64,000 nt of DNA, taken from NCBI GenBank assembly GCA_002352205.1, contig DEHZ01000010.1, positions 124,245 to 188,244 of the forward strand, in the 5' to 3' direction. The DNA is from Flavobacterium sp. UBA2787. GTDB lineage: Bacteria; Bacteroidota; Bacteroidia; Flavobacteriales; Flavobacteriaceae. The notes beneath the pieces are model-generated. The model saw nothing but the letters and a program-made list of their open reading frames with translations. It was not told the DNA's origin and searched no databases. This document shows positions 16,055-26,848 of the stretch, piece after piece (position 1 is the stretch's first letter; every line of letters begins with the position of its first letter). Position numbers and translations under genes: made by a program.

Positions 16055-19000
16055 TTATCTTTTTAAAGAAAAATGACCTTTTGCTGCTCTGCCATCTTCA
16101 AATTGGATTGAATACCAATAATCATCTGCAGGTAGAGGGCTTCCGTTATAGGTTCCGTCCCAACCTTCACCCGTTGTGCCAATTTGTTTGATTAATTTTC
16201 CAAAACGGTTGAAAATATAAATTATAGAATTGAAGTTATATTTTTCATTTGCACCTCTAATTTTCCAAGTGTCATTATAACCATCTCCGTTTGGTGTAAA
16301 AAACTTAGGAACTCCAAGAACAGCAATTTCTTGTTCTTCGATTCCGCAACCATTCAAATCTTTTACATAAACGGTATAGATTCCGGCAATCACATTTTCA
16401 AATATGTTTGAAGTTTGATATAATCCGTTGGCTGAATCTAAACTATAAACATAATCACCTGAACCACTTACAAGAACAGTAACCGTATTGTTTTCCACCA
16501 AATCAACCACAACTATATCATCAAAAGTGGCGGGTTGTGAATAAACAATTTCAATTATTCTTTCTTGCTCACAGCCAAAAGAATTTGTAACAATCACTTT
16601 ATAAAATCCATCTTCATCAACAGTTAATTCATAATTTGTTTCATTCACAATAATTAGATCATTTCGATACCATTGATAAGTAAAATCCGAAACATTTCCT
16701 TCTTTTAAACCGGCATCAAATGTAATAGCATCAACGCCAAAACATATTATTTCTGTAAAACCATCTTCTAACTGCGGTAAAGGATGGACAATAAAATTGA
16801 TGTTTGCGGTGACTGAACAACCGGCATTAACTGAATTTGTAATAACGGCCGTAATAGTTTGTGATCCTGTTTCAAATGTTGTTGGTAATGGATTAATTTG
16901 CACACCGTCTTCATCAAAATAAGTCACGATCATTCCGGTTTGATTTCCTAATAATACACTTTCAAAGCTGGAGGTATCAAAACCAAAAGAATCATCTTCT
17001 AAACCATCCACATCACAACTAATTTGATCAAGAATCGGGTTTGCAATAAATGGAAGTTTATCAACTACAAAAGTCAAAGATATTTCTTCTGAACAAGGAC
17101 CATCTGGGGCTAAAGTAGTTGCGTTTGTTACAACAATTTTGATGGTTTGCGAGCTTGTTAAAAAAGGATTTGGTAACGGACTTGGTAGCGGAACATTATT
17201 TTCATCAAAATAGGTTATAACAAAATCACTTGGATTTTGGGTTCCTAATAAATCAGCAACGACGGAAGATGTATCAAAAGGAAATTCTCCATCCTGATCA
17301 TCGTCACATTTAATTATAGTCGGAATTTGATTTAATGTTGGTAAAGGTTCTACTGTTAATTCGATAAATGGACCTAATCCATAACATGCATTGTCTAAAG
17401 TGCTTTCGACCCGAACCCAAATTTGTTGAAAGTTTGGTGAATCGGTATTTCTATAACTACTAATATTTATAATTTCTAACGAATTCCCATTTTCATCGAC
17501 TTCTGCCAAAGCATCGGCTTCTGTTTGATAATATTTTATGGTAAATGGGGTAGAAGCAGGTAAAATCCCATTCAAATCGTTAGTAACACTACTAAAATCA
17601 AATGTGGAAATTCCATCTCTATCATCGTTAGTAGTATCAACAAAATCATCACATTTGGCAAATGTTCGTAAAAAAGTATTCGGAATTTGTGTAGCTGAAA
17701 CAAAAACATTAATTCGTCCCACTTCGTGGCAACCGAAATTATTTTCAACACGAACCCAAACAGTTGAGTTTCCTGTGTTGTAAGCTAATGGATTTGTAAT
17801 TTGAAATGCAGCATCATTATTTTCTGCCGCTATTTCCGTTGTGAAATAACTAAACGTTTCATTGGCAAAATTTGATGAAATCACATCATTTTTTTGAAGC
17901 AGGTTGACATCAGAAATCCCATCATTACTAGCATCGTTGTCACATTGAACAATTGAAATGGGAGAAGTTAAAACCGGTGTTGGGTTAATTGTGAGTACGG
18001 CATCATCAGAATTTAATCCACAACTGTTACCAATTCGGTTTAAAACTACCCGATAACGATAGTTATTCATTGAATTAACTGCTCCATTAATTTGCAAAAT
18101 ATCGGAAGCGGTTCCTGAATAGGTTATGTTGTCATTAATATTATTCCAATTTATACCATTATCAGAACTCATCTGCCATTGATAACTATCTGAAATTGTT
18201 CCGATTACTGTAAAGGAAGTATTTTCAAAATTACATGTTATTTGATTGCTAGGTTGTGTAGTAATTTCAATTGGAGCAGCAATAATATAATTTTGATTTG
18301 GTGTGGTATATCCTCCTGCACTTAAAACAACTCCGTTTGCATCAACAGAAATAGAGGTGTCGCCTAGTAATCCATTACCGTTTACATCTGTAAATCCTGC
18401 TTCAATCACGTCATTACATAAATCGCCATCACTGTCTAAGGATATATAATTTGCTATTCCATCTGCATTTGTATCTACGATGTTATAATTTAAAATTCCA
18501 CTATTAGAGCTGGTTTCTAATGAAGAAAATAAACCATTTGTGCCGAAGTTAGTGCCATCAATCCTTCCATTAAAATCAGAATCCGGTGCATTTGAACCTG
18601 ATTCTACTATGTCAAAAATACCATCATTATCGCTATCTAAATCTAAATAATCTGGAATTCCATCTCCATCTGAATCAACTGGAGTTAATCCAAGTCCGTA
18701 GGCATCACTTATTCCGTCATTATTTAAATCATCTGAACTATAGGCTACAAAATTTTGGCCTTGAGCTTCAATATTATCAGGAATACCATCGTTATCGCTG
18801 TCTAAATCTAATGAATCTGGAATACCGTCTCCATCAGAATCTTTAGGAACACATGTGGCAATAAATTTAAAAGTTGCTTTGGATGAGTTTTCAGAGATGT
18901 TTTCGTGTGTGATCGATATAAAATCAGTTAAATAGACCATGAATTTAAATGTTCCTAAACCTGCAGCAAGCGGAATAGCATTATTTAAACGGAAGCGTAT

Positions 19001-21121
19001 TTGAAATGAGGAATATTCGGTTACATCACTTTCAAAAATTCCGTCATAATTGGTGTCAACTAGCAATTGTCCATCAGGATTCAGTAAAGTTATTGTTTTG
19101 TTAACAGATGTTTGAATGATAAATTCTCCCGTTGACGAAAGTAAATCAGCGTTATTTGCTGTTAAAACATATTCCATTGAAAGGCTGATTGGTTGTGCAA
19201 AATCCAATCTATATGAAACAGAATTGTCTTTTCCGTTTGCAGGTTGAGTTACAAAATTTCCTTCATTATCTCCAACAAAAGGTTGTGCAACAGCAACTCC
19301 GGGACCATTTGTTGTAACTGTTCCGGTGAATGTATTAGAATAGTTACCAACTATTAGTGAACCAGCCGCTGTGTTGCTTAAGTTGATGTTTTGATTACCA
19401 AATGATTCTGTGCAATTGGCTATACCATCATTATCTAAATCTTGGTCAAGATTGTCATTTACACCATCATTATCAGAATCTATTGGGCAGTCGCTTACCG
19501 GAATTTCATCTGAAATCAACGTTATATTACATTCAGAAACTGTAGCTGAAAGATAATATAATCCGGGTTGTGTAGGAGTGTATTCAGGATTGGTTGCACC
19601 CACTATTGGGTTACCGTTAAAATACCATTGATAGGTATCAAAAGGTGATAATGTATTTATTGATAAATTTACATTAGGTATACAATTTGACGAGTTAATA
19701 TCCAAACGTTCGAATGATATTTCAGGTTTAAATGTAAATCCGGAATAATATCCGCCATACGTTGCAGCATCATTGGATCCAAAATAGGATAGATAAAGTT
19801 GTTTGGTGGCAAATACAGAAATATTACCTGTAAAACCAGTTAATTTATATGTAATATAATTAGAGTTTCCCGTAATTGTAAAAGGGCCTTGAACAGTTAT
19901 TCCCCCCGGTAAGTTGTTCAATAAATAATTTGTACCATTAATAATAAACTCCAATTCAGCTCCTGTTTCTGTTACTATATTTATACCACTATTGGTTGTG
20001 TAGGATATGTTTCCAATTAAACTAATCAGTGGAATATTATCTATAATTTTAGGTGTTTGACAACTCAATGGCGGAACAAAATACATTTCTTGATTGGCTT
20101 GAGAATTACCTCCAACCCCTTGATAGGCAAATACATTTTTTGAAGTATTGACATATAAGTTTCCGTCAACACTATAATTACTTCCATTGATTGCAATATA
20201 TTCTCCTGCATTTAATATGAAGTCTGGTGCAGAATTTCCGTTTAAATAAACTTCAGTATTATCTTCATGTGCAACAATCAAGGGTCTTTCTGTTAGGTTT
20301 TCTCCAAAACCTCTAACAAAAATATATTCATTCCCTGTTCTTTCAGCCGAGACAATTTGGTCAAATCCTAAATCTAAATTATTATCAATATTTCCGTTTG
20401 TACCTGCAAATGAACCACAATTTACAGTAATCGGTTTATCTGAGCTTACTAAAGAACCAATTAGCCCGTCTCTATTAGCAAAGTTTGGACCCGTTGTGGC
20501 CAATGTGAATGATTGACCTCGATTTAAAATAATATCAGCTGGGTTATTTCCAACACCCGCATTATTAATTAGTTGCACACCCGGTTTTATATCACTGAAT
20601 GAAACAGTTGTGTTGTTTTCGGTTGCTAAAATGGAAATAAATGTAAGGTGATTATTAGTATATCCGCTTGCACTTAATCCGGTATTAATTAGAGCACCAA
20701 TTCTAAATTGGGTTCCTAATCCTGCCAAGCCTTTTGAAACTAGTCCTCCCGCTTGAAAATTTTGAGTTGATGCAGTTACTCTAACTGCTACATAAACTTG
20801 ATCTTCAGCTTCTATAATGAATCCTTTATTGTTTAAAATGGAGTTTACATTTGCCGGGGTTACTTGCAATTGTGAATTTGTTCCAAATCCAATATTATAC
20901 ACATATGGATTATTTCTTGAAACGGTACCATTAACAATTCCTCCACCCAATAAATTGATAGTAAAATTAATAGGTGTAGGACTTGGTGAAGAAATATAAA
21001 TATATTGGTTTTGAATAGGCTGCGAGTCAGAACCACAAATTGGTGGGATGTAATGTGTTTTACTAAATTGTCCAAAACAATTCAATGTAAATAACAGAAA
21101 AAATAGAGCAATTTTTTTCAT
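16055..21121 (-). CDS. Giant T9SS type B surface protein (IgGFc-binding-like, thrombospondin type 3 repeats)
   Basis: 1688 aa. Signal peptide [18 protein letters not shown]. Residues ~20-470 resemble the IgGFc-binding module ([33 protein letters not shown]). An Ig-like PKD segment follows. Ca-binding thrombospondin type 3 motifs occur at ~550-570 and ~760-910 ([19 protein letters not shown] and variants). Then come about four ~95-aa repeats, each starting CDxDxDG and continuing FDxSS...YFDExG...SQTI. The last ~90 residues are the gliding-motility-type CTD ([39 protein letters not shown]), which marks export by the type IX system and type B anchoring. Likely a cell-surface adhesin. Confidence 0.92.
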   Translation of the reverse strand: MKKIALFFLLFTLNCFGQFSKTHYIPPICGSDSQPIQNQYIYISSPSPTPINFTINLLGGGIVNGTVSRNNPYVYNIGFGTNSQLQVTPANVNSILNNKGFIIEAEDQVYVAVRVTASTQNFQAGGLVSKGLAGLGTQFRIGALINTGLSASGYTNNHLTFISILATENNTTVSFSDIKPGVQLINNAGVGNNPADIILNRGQSFTLATTGPNFANRDGLIGSLVSSDKPITVNCGSFAGTNGNIDNNLDLGFDQIVSAERTGNEYIFVRGFGENLTERPLIVAHEDNTEVYLNGNSAPDFILNAGEYIAINGSNYSVDGNLYVNTSKNVFAYQGVGGNSQANQEMYFVPPLSCQTPKIIDNIPLISLIGNISYTTNSGINIVTETGAELEFIINGTNYLLNNLPGGITVQGPFTITGNSNYITYKLTGFTGNISVFATKQLYLSYFGSNDAATYGGYYSGFTFKPEISFERLDINSSNCIPNVNLSINTLSPFDTYQWYFNGNPIVGATNPEYTPTQPGLYYLSATVSECNITLISDEIPVSDCPIDSDNDGVNDNLDQDLDNDGIANCTESFGNQNINLSNTAAGSLIVGNYSNTFTGTVTTNGPGVAVAQPFVGDNEGNFVTQPANGKDNSVSYRLDFAQPISLSMEYVLTANNADLLSSTGEFIIQTSVNKTITLLNPDGQLLVDTNYDGIFESDVTEYSSFQIRFRLNNAIPLAAGLGTFKFMVYLTDFISITHENISENSSKATFKFIATCVPKDSDGDGIPDSLDLDSDNDGIPDNIEAQGQNFVAYSSDDLNNDGISDAYGLGLTPVDSDGDGIPDYLDLDSDNDGIFDIVESGSNAPDSDFNGRIDGTNFGTNGLFSSLETSSNSGILNYNIVDTNADGIANYISLDSDGDLCNDVIEAGFTDVNGNGLLGDTSISVDANGVVLSAGGYTTPNQNYIIAAPIEITTQPSNQITCNFENTSFTVIGTISDSYQWQMSSDNGINWNNINDNITYSGTASDILQINGAVNSMNNYRYRVVLNRIGNSCGLNSDDAVLTINPTPVLTSPISIVQCDNDASNDGISDVNLLQKNDVISSNFANETFSYFTTEIAAENNDAAFQITNPLAYNTGNSTVWVRVENNFGCHEVGRINVFVSATQIPNTFLRTFAKCDDFVDTTNDDRDGISTFDFSSVTNDLNGILPASTPFTIKYYQTEADALAEVDENGNSLEIINISSYRNTDSPNFQQIWVRVESTLDNACYGLGPFIELTVEPLPTLNQIPTIIKCDDDQDGEFPFDTSSVVADLLGTQNPSDFVITYFDENNVPLPSPLPNPFLTSSQTIKIVVTNATTLAPDGPCSEEISLTFVVDKLPFIANPILDQISCDVDGLEDDSFGFDTSSFESVLLGNQTGMIVTYFDEDGVQINPLPTTFETGSQTITAVITNSVNAGCSVTANINFIVHPLPQLEDGFTEIICFGVDAITFDAGLKEGNVSDFTYQWYRNDLIIVNETNYELTVDEDGFYKVIVTNSFGCEQERIIEIVYSQPATFDDIVVVDLVENNTVTVLVSGSGDYVYSLDSANGLYQTSNIFENVIAGIYTVYVKDLNGCGIEEQEIAVLGVPKFFTPNGDGYNDTWKIRGANEKYNFNSIIYIFNRFGKLIKQIGTTGEGWDGTYNGSPLPADDYWYSIQFEDGRAAKGHFSLKR

Positions 21122-21141
21122 TTTTCTTTTTCAAAGGATAA

Positions 21142-21149
21142 CAAAGATA
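21142..21149 (-). promoter_or_regulatory. TAnnTTTG -7 element for the giant surface protein
   Basis: TATCTTTG on the minus strand, 20 bp upstream of the ATG at 21121, in the 33-bp gap after the 763-aa protein gene. It suggests independent transcription of the second surface-protein gene. Confidence 0.5.
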
Positions 21150-21154
21150 GCAAA

Positions 21155-23446
21155 TTATCTTTTTAACGCGAAGTGTCCTTTGATGATTCTTCCGTCTTCC
21201 AAAAATAATGAAAACCAGTAATCGGAAGTGGGTTGTGGTGAGCCTGAAAATGTTCCGTCCCAACCAGTTCCGTTAGAACCAATTTGTTTTAATAGTTTTC
21301 CGTAACGGTTAAATATGTAAATTTTGGCATAAGGTTGATTGAGGTTTTCAATCTTCCAAAAATCATTGATTCCATCTCCGTTTGGTGTAAAGAATTTAGG
21401 ATAATCTAATACGAAAATTGTTTCAAATATGGCATCGCAACCATTTAAATCATTGATTGTGATGGTGTATTCTCCTGCACCAATATTTGTGAAAATTGGG
21501 CTTTCTTGAAAATAACTTTCGTCTAATGAAAATACATAATTACCCAAACCAGTATAATTGATTTGAATGGTATTATTACTTCCTTGAAAGTCATTTATTA
21601 AAATAGAGGTAATTGTAGCCGGACCGGAAGCCGTAACAACAAATGTTTTTTGAGCCAAGCAACCATCAATATTTGTAACAGTTACATTGTATGTTCCGGG
21701 TTGAGAAATTGTAATTTCCGGAGTTGTTTCACCATTATTCCATACATAACTTTCAAAAATAGCATCTACGCCGATTGTTATCGATTCATTTTCACATAAA
21801 AAAAGTGCTTCGTTTTCAAAATTAGTAGGTTCAAATGTTTTGATGTTTATTGTGATGGGAATAATTCCAAAGCAACTTACTCCGTCCGTAATTCTTGCAA
21901 AAATAATTTCCTGAAATGCTGTCAAATTGGTGTATGGAGAAGCGATTTGATTCACTTGAATTTGAACATCTGCTTCCGTTTGATAGTAATTTACAAATAA
22001 ACCGGGTGTAAAATTTGATAAAACTGTGGGAGAAATTTCTGTATTTAAATCAATTGAAGTTATTCCGTCTTGCAATGCATCCCCATCGCAAACAGCAAAA
22101 GGAGGAATCGTTACGGTACTTGTTGAGGTTGAAAGCGTTACTTCTGAAACTCCAAAACAACCAAAATTATTTTGTAATCGAGCATAAATTACCTGATTTA
22201 TACTTGTGTTTTGAAAAGAAGAAAAGTTTGTAATCAAACTTACATTATTTTCGGCATCTGATTGTGTGAGATAATAAAAAGGTGAACCAACATTTGTGTT
22301 TGCCCCAATAACAGCAGCGTTTGCATCGTTCAAATTGAACAACGCCAAACCATCACCATCCGAATCACATTGTGTAATTATTGCGTTGTTAGGAATTGGG
22401 TTGGTACTGTATTCTATTTCAATTTCGCCAAATGAGGAACAAGTTGGGTTGAAAATAACTTCCACTTCATAAATACCAAACTCATCTACTAATAAAGTTG
22501 GATTGGTTTCACCTACCAATTCAATCGTATTTCTAAACCATTTATATCCAATTGCTGTTGAATTGGTAGCATCCAAAAGTAAAGTATCATCCGGGCAGAG
22601 CGGATTTCCGGTTGAAATTAATCGATCGATTCCTAAATCGGTTTCAACTGAAAAACTTCCTCCACCTAAAAAAATGGCAGAATCATATAAATTATTTCCT
22701 TGATCGGCAATTACTAACTTAATATGATACAAAACACCCGGAACAACTGAACTTTCGGCTTTTAAAATTTTAGTTTGACCGTTGTAATTGGTGGGATGTT
22801 CAAATCCGTTAAAAGCATCAAAATATTCTTCGTTGGCAGGCGGACAAATGGTTCCTGAACCGCGAACTGTTGGAATTTTTACAGGAATGTTTGTGCCGGG
22901 AACTACAGCTAAATTTGTATAGTCTGATGAGCTCGCTTCTTTCAAAAGAAAAGCAAATCCATCAGAGAAATTACATTGATTTGGGCTTGGATTGGATAAA
23001 TATTGTTCTGATGAAAAAATATATTCGAAACTTACTTTATTGGCAAATGGCAAAAAATCAAACTCAATGACCGTTGCATTTATTGTATTATTCTCATTAA
23101 TAGCTTGTTCCAAATCTTGATCTCCGCCCCAAGAAGTAGGTCCTTCGCTGAGCAAATTTGTATTGGGTCCAACCGCAGAAGCTGCTCTACCAGTCGAGAT
23201 TATCACACCATCTTGAAATGGGAAAGTACTTCCATTCGCATTAAAATAACCGTAGCTATTTCCGCTAGTGAATGCCCATCCTGAAACGGAAATATTAGAA
23301 ACATTGGCACAAGAAGAATTGATTAAAACAGTTTCAACTAAATCTTCTACTGTGCGGTTGTCGTCAACCTGAATGTATTGTGCTGTGATGCTTTGTGAAA
23401 AAGCAATCGAAAAGAATATAAACAGAATGTTTTTTGCAAACTTCAT
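21155..23446 (-). CDS. T9SS type B surface protein with choice-of-anchor L domain
   Basis: 763 aa. Signal peptide ending FSQSITAQ. Residues ~30-270 match the choice-of-anchor L domain (FQDGVIISTGRAASAVGPN, EFDFLPFANKVSFEYIFSSE, NQCNFSDGFAFLLKE). Ig-like and ~95-aa CDxDGD...YYxTxxDA repeats follow, related to those of the adjacent 1688-aa protein. The C-terminal ~90 residues are a type B CTD nearly identical in pattern to the neighbour's ([39 protein letters not shown]). It is exported by T9SS to the cell surface. The two genes look like related, possibly tandemly evolved, surface proteins. Confidence 0.9.
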   Translation of the reverse strand: MKFAKNILFIFFSIAFSQSITAQYIQVDDNRTVEDLVETVLINSSCANVSNISVSGWAFTSGNSYGYFNANGSTFPFQDGVIISTGRAASAVGPNTNLLSEGPTSWGGDQDLEQAINENNTINATVIEFDFLPFANKVSFEYIFSSEQYLSNPSPNQCNFSDGFAFLLKEASSSDYTNLAVVPGTNIPVKIPTVRGSGTICPPANEEYFDAFNGFEHPTNYNGQTKILKAESSVVPGVLYHIKLVIADQGNNLYDSAIFLGGGSFSVETDLGIDRLISTGNPLCPDDTLLLDATNSTAIGYKWFRNTIELVGETNPTLLVDEFGIYEVEVIFNPTCSSFGEIEIEYSTNPIPNNAIITQCDSDGDGLALFNLNDANAAVIGANTNVGSPFYYLTQSDAENNVSLITNFSSFQNTSINQVIYARLQNNFGCFGVSEVTLSTSTSTVTIPPFAVCDGDALQDGITSIDLNTEISPTVLSNFTPGLFVNYYQTEADVQIQVNQIASPYTNLTAFQEIIFARITDGVSCFGIIPITINIKTFEPTNFENEALFLCENESITIGVDAIFESYVWNNGETTPEITISQPGTYNVTVTNIDGCLAQKTFVVTASGPATITSILINDFQGSNNTIQINYTGLGNYVFSLDESYFQESPIFTNIGAGEYTITINDLNGCDAIFETIFVLDYPKFFTPNGDGINDFWKIENLNQPYAKIYIFNRYGKLLKQIGSNGTGWDGTFSGSPQPTSDYWFSLFLEDGRIIKGHFALKR

Positions 23447-23454
23447 AGCGTTTG

Positions 23455-23462
23455 CAAAGATA
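23455..23462 (-). promoter_or_regulatory. TAnnTTTG -7 element very close to the start of the choice-of-anchor L gene
   Basis: TATCTTTG on the minus strand ends 8 bp before the ATG at 23446. If used, transcription would start only a few bases before the start codon and give an almost leaderless mRNA. It fills the 16-bp gap after the ABC permease gene. Confidence 0.4.
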
Positions 23463-24302
23463 CTACAAATCTCTTTTCTGAAGAATTTTATACGACATTA
23501 ACACAAATATAACAATCCAGCAAATTACGATAAGCATCGAATACCAATGAACGCCGTAATCTTTTAGGTTTGGAACACCGCCAATTGATTCTTCGATATT
23601 TTTAATCACATTCAATCGAGTGAAGGGTTCTTTTATCAAATTTGACATTGATTCTAATGGTAAAAATTGAGCAATATGGTCTGCGGTATTGGAATTTTTA
23701 AAAATTTTCCATTTCATTACGCCAATTATAATTCCCTCAATAATATTCCATACAAACAAAAAACCGATAGCAAAAGCTGATCTTTTGACCAATATTCCCA
23801 GAAATAAACAGAAAGAGAAAAAGGCGGTCAGTTTCAAAAAGTAAGCAAAAATATATTCTAAATCAGAAAAAATAATTCCGAATTCATTATATGATGAGAA
23901 GCTTAATCCCAAAAGCAAACTCATTATGAAAACGAAAATTGTTGAACCAACTGAAAATACTAAAACGGTTAAAAATTTTGATAAAATAAATTCTTTTTTA
24001 CTTAGACCGTCAATTAAATTCTGTTTTAAAGTACCATAAGTATATTCATTAGCCATCATTGAAACGATGACAATGGCCAAAAATAATTTTAAAATGGCAG
24101 CAATATAGGTGTTAAAATGCCAGATGTATGGGAAATTAAAAATGCCTTGTTCGGCAATTCGCAGTTCAAAATTTCCAATGTTGAATTTTATCGAAGCAAT
24201 TAACGCGATGAAAGAGAGAATGACAAAATACGATATCGTTAATATTCGACTCGCTTTGTTTTTCCATATTTTTTGAAATTCTATTTGAAGAAGACGTATC
24301 AT
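23463..24302 (-). CDS. ABC-2 type transporter permease
   Basis: 279 aa with six hydrophobic segments (about 18-38, 60-82, 108-132, 148-170, 175-195 and 250-272) and the N-terminal amphipathic LLQIEFQKIWKNKASRIL typical of ABC-2 permeases of the NatB/YhaP kind. It is encoded 36 bp downstream of its ATPase gene on the same strand and is the membrane half of that exporter. Substrate unknown. Confidence 0.87.
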   Translation of the reverse strand: MIRLLQIEFQKIWKNKASRILTISYFVILSFIALIASIKFNIGNFELRIAEQGIFNFPYIWHFNTYIAAILKLFLAIVIVSMMANEYTYGTLKQNLIDGLSKKEFILSKFLTVLVFSVGSTIFVFIMSLLLGLSFSSYNEFGIIFSDLEYIFAYFLKLTAFFSFCLFLGILVKRSAFAIGFLFVWNIIEGIIIGVMKWKIFKNSNTADHIAQFLPLESMSNLIKEPFTRLNVIKNIEESIGGVPNLKDYGVHWYSMLIVICWIVIFVLMSYKILQKRDL

Positions 24303-24338
24303 AAAAAGGTGATGGGTTATTGGTAATGGTAAATAGGC

Positions 24339-25235
24339 TTAGTTGTTATTGGTCAATTGTAAAAATTGTTCTTCTAAACTGTGTTTTCTTTTGACTAAAT
24401 GATTGAGGTAAATTCCTTTATCAACTAAATATTTATTCATATCTCTTGCTTCTAAAGCGGATTTTAAATAAACAACTAATTTACCTTCTTCCATTTCCAT
24501 TTTTTCGATGGAAGGATGATTTTGTAAAGCTGATTCTAATTCATTTAAATTATCTGATTGAAGTTCAAAAAATCCTTCGTTTGAAATCATACCGTCCACT
24601 TTTCCGGAATATAAAATTTCGCCTTTTCGAAGAACTAAAACGTGACTACACACTTTTTCTACTTCATCCAAAAGGTGTGAAGCCAATAAAATAGTCGTTC
24701 CTTGCGAAGCAATGGTTTTGATGATATCACGAATCTGACGAATTCCCTGCGGATCTAATCCGTTTGTTGGTTCGTCTAAAATTAAGATTTCGGGGTCGTT
24801 TAATAGGGCAGAAGCAATTGCTAAACGCTGTTTCATACCTAATGAAAAAGTTCTGAATTTGCTGTCTTTTCGATCTAAAAGTCCAACTACTTCCAATTTT
24901 TCAATCACTTTGGTATTCGGAGTTCCTTTGATTTTACAAACCAATTCCAAATTTTCCTTAGCAGTCATATACGGGTAAAAGTTGGGGCGTTCGATGATGG
25001 CTCCCACTTTTTTGAGAGCTTCGTGCGTTTCCATCGCACCGCCAAACCATCGGTATTCTCCGGAAGTTTTGTTCACGACATTCAGCACAATTCCTAACGT
25101 AGTCGATTTTCCGCTACCGTTTGGACCGAGAATTCCGTAAACATTTCCTTTTTTGATTTCAAGCGAAACGTTTTTAACCGCATGAACGGGGCCGAATCGT
25201 TTGTTCAGATTTTCGATAGTGAGAATAGTTTCCAA
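24339..25235 (-). CDS. ABC transporter ATP-binding protein
   Basis: 298 aa. Walker A GPNGSGKSTT (~38), Q-loop region replaced by the GAIIERPNFYPYMTA type seen in ABC-2 exporter ATPases, signature FSLGMKQRL (~132), Walker B ILDEPTNGLDP (~152) and H-loop LLASHLLDE (~183). The C-terminal ~80 residues form the small regulatory domain of this subfamily. Pairs with the permease encoded just downstream. Confidence 0.9.
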   Translation of the reverse strand: METILTIENLNKRFGPVHAVKNVSLEIKKGNVYGILGPNGSGKSTTLGIVLNVVNKTSGEYRWFGGAMETHEALKKVGAIIERPNFYPYMTAKENLELVCKIKGTPNTKVIEKLEVVGLLDRKDSKFRTFSLGMKQRLAIASALLNDPEILILDEPTNGLDPQGIRQIRDIIKTIASQGTTILLASHLLDEVEKVCSHVLVLRKGEILYSGKVDGMISNEGFFELQSDNLNELESALQNHPSIEKMEMEEGKLVVYLKSALEARDMNKYLVDKGIYLNHLVKRKHSLEEQFLQLTNNN

Positions 25236-25319
25236 GATAAATTGTTTAATCGTTACAGATAGGACGACTAAGATGACAATTTGTTACGGATGTTTCTTGA
25301 AAAACCTTATTTTGAATTT

Positions 25320-25559
25320 TTATAATTGAATTTGCCTTCTAGTGAAAATCATATTCAACGTTTCATTAATCTCACGAAGTTCGGGTGTTAATGAAATCAA
25401 ACGACCTCTTGTATCTTCTGTCATTTGTTTTCCGCAGCAGCGACATTGGTATTCGCTAAAATGATTGGTTATTTTTCTGGTAGAATGATACTTATGCCCC
25501 AAAACGGAGCAAATTACGGAAGTGGCTGAAACGGAATTGTTGTTTGTGTAGGTTTTCAT
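25320..25559 (-). CDS. Small zinc-ribbon-like protein, hypothetical
   Basis: 79 aa. Possible metal-binding residues: C17 and H22 in CSVLGHKYH and a C39-x-C41-C42 cluster in QCRCCGKQ, arranged like a small treble-clef or ribbon. The C-terminal half (RLISLTPELREINETLNMIF) is a plain helix. No membrane segment. It is probably monocistronic between the ABC operon and the NdpA-like gene. Function unknown. Confidence 0.65.
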   Translation of the reverse strand: MKTYTNNNSVSATSVICSVLGHKYHSTRKITNHFSEYQCRCCGKQMTEDTRGRLISLTPELREINETLNMIFTRRQIQL

Positions 25560-25687
25560 AAATGTGGTATTTAAATTGTGGTTAGCGAAAACTACAAAAA
25601 CATAGACGAAAAGCCAAAAAAAGTCGATAAACTGATTAAAATTTAAATTTTATGACATAAAAAACTTACAAATCACAAGACATAAAA

Positions 25688-25720
25688 AAATCCTCAATCA
25701 TTTTAACTAATTGAGGATTT
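25688..25720 (-). terminator. Terminator after the nucleoid-associated protein gene
   Basis: AAATCCTCAA (25688-25697) pairs with TTGAGGATTT (25711-25720). On the minus strand the stem is followed by a T run (seven T), so it terminates the gene ending at 25726. Confidence 0.85.
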
Positions 25721-25725
25721 GTTAT

Positions 25726-26784
25726 TTAAGATTTTTGTTCTTTATTAAAATAGACCAAGTAGTAGTACATTTGTTTTTCTTCGTCCCAACCTTTCTCAAC
25801 AAATTTTTCAGCACTTTCGGGGTTGATGAAATCGAGTTTAATTTGAATGTTGGTGTCCAAATTAATTACGTTTTTAATTTTCTTTCTTGCATCAGAAACT
25901 GCAGCATTGGCAATCGGGAAATTGGTTACATCTTCGATGCTGTATTTTTCACCTTTATCCACTTTATAACTTTTGAATTCAGGAATCAAATCCGGATTAT
26001 CCATTACTTCATTCAAAAAATTGGTTTCCTCAAACTCATCATTCTTTGCAAAATAATTCACCGAACGATTCATAAACATCACTTCTTGTTTTTTATCTTC
26101 GGCCGGAAATACAACATCTTTTGCAAAATCTTGACAGAATTTCAAATACTTTTTAGTGATGAAATTTTCATCTTGAAAAGCATCAACACTTAAAAAATGT
26201 TCCAACCAATAACGAGCATCGTATCGATTGCTGTCAACCGTTAGAATTTTATAACCTTCGTCTTTTTTGTAATTAAAAATCAAACAACCTTTATCTAATT
26301 TATTCAAATTGATGCCGTGTTGAAGCAACATTTCTAAATTTGTCCCTTTTTCTTCAAATTGTAAAAAGTCAGATTGCAACTCACTTTTGAATACGCCAAT
26401 CGCATCCACTTGATTGTTATCAATAGTTAAATGTGTAAAATGAACGACATAAACTTCACCGTTCTTAATGTGTGGATGATTGGATTGCTCAAACAAATGT
26501 TTCGTGATTTTCTTGGAAACATCGTGAATGTTGGAAGGATTTTCAAAAACTTCCGAGGCCAATTTGAACATATCGTTATATTCTAAATCAACTTCGTGAG
26601 CAAATTGGTAATAGTTTTCCTCTTTCTCACGAAACGATTTCAGGAAAAACTCTTTCAACAATGGCGTAATTTCATCATTGGTTTGATATGGTTGTTCCGA
26701 TAAAAAAATAGCTTCGTTACGGCTTTTGTTTCCAACTCGGTGTATGGATAGGGATTCGATGTGGGCGTTGAAAAGGTTGATCAT
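25726..26784 (-). CDS. Nucleoid-associated protein, NdpA/YejK family
   Basis: 352 aa, soluble. It shows the family pattern: an N-terminal IESLSIHRVGNKSRNEAIFL strand, a central KNGEVYVVHFTHLTIDNNQV and GVFKSE segment near residue 130, and the KGCLIFNYKKDEGYKILTVD and YWLEHFLSVD region near 200. The proteins bind the nucleoid, but their biochemical role is unclear. In accessory genomes they also occur in phage-defence neighbourhoods, though nothing here suggests that. The start lies 11 bp from the left inverted repeat of the four-helix-bundle cassette. Confidence 0.85.
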   Translation of the reverse strand: MINLFNAHIESLSIHRVGNKSRNEAIFLSEQPYQTNDEITPLLKEFFLKSFREKEENYYQFAHEVDLEYNDMFKLASEVFENPSNIHDVSKKITKHLFEQSNHPHIKNGEVYVVHFTHLTIDNNQVDAIGVFKSELQSDFLQFEEKGTNLEMLLQHGINLNKLDKGCLIFNYKKDEGYKILTVDSNRYDARYWLEHFLSVDAFQDENFITKKYLKFCQDFAKDVVFPAEDKKQEVMFMNRSVNYFAKNDEFEETNFLNEVMDNPDLIPEFKSYKVDKGEKYSIEDVTNFPIANAAVSDARKKIKNVINLDTNIQIKLDFINPESAEKFVEKGWDEEKQMYYYLVYFNKEQKS

Positions 26785-26795
26785 GTTTGGGATAT

Positions 26796-26842
26796 AATTG
26801 TTTAAAAGTTTAAGATTATTTAAAGTTGTTTAAATTGTTTAA
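26796..26842. repeat. Left inverted repeat/octamer array flanking the four-helix-bundle gene (array B, left)
   Basis: AATTGTTTAAAAGTTTAA at 26796-26813 is the exact reverse complement of 27260-27277 on the other side of the gene. GTTTAA or ATTTAA anchors recur at 26800, 26808, 26818, 26828 and 26837, spacing 8 to 10 bp. Confidence 0.85.
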
Positions 26843-26848
26843 TTCAGT

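Noticed and set aside
17538..18846. Plus-strand open frames opposite the thrombospondin-type repeats
   Set aside because: They are antisense shadows of repetitive Asp/Gly/Asn codons in the 1688-aa gene; the compositions (long His/Leu/Asn runs) are not those of proteins.
18600..18850. CRISPR-like or DNA repeat structure in the 1688-aa gene
   Set aside because: The repetition follows the protein-level DSDGDGIPD motif and is in frame without equal spacers.
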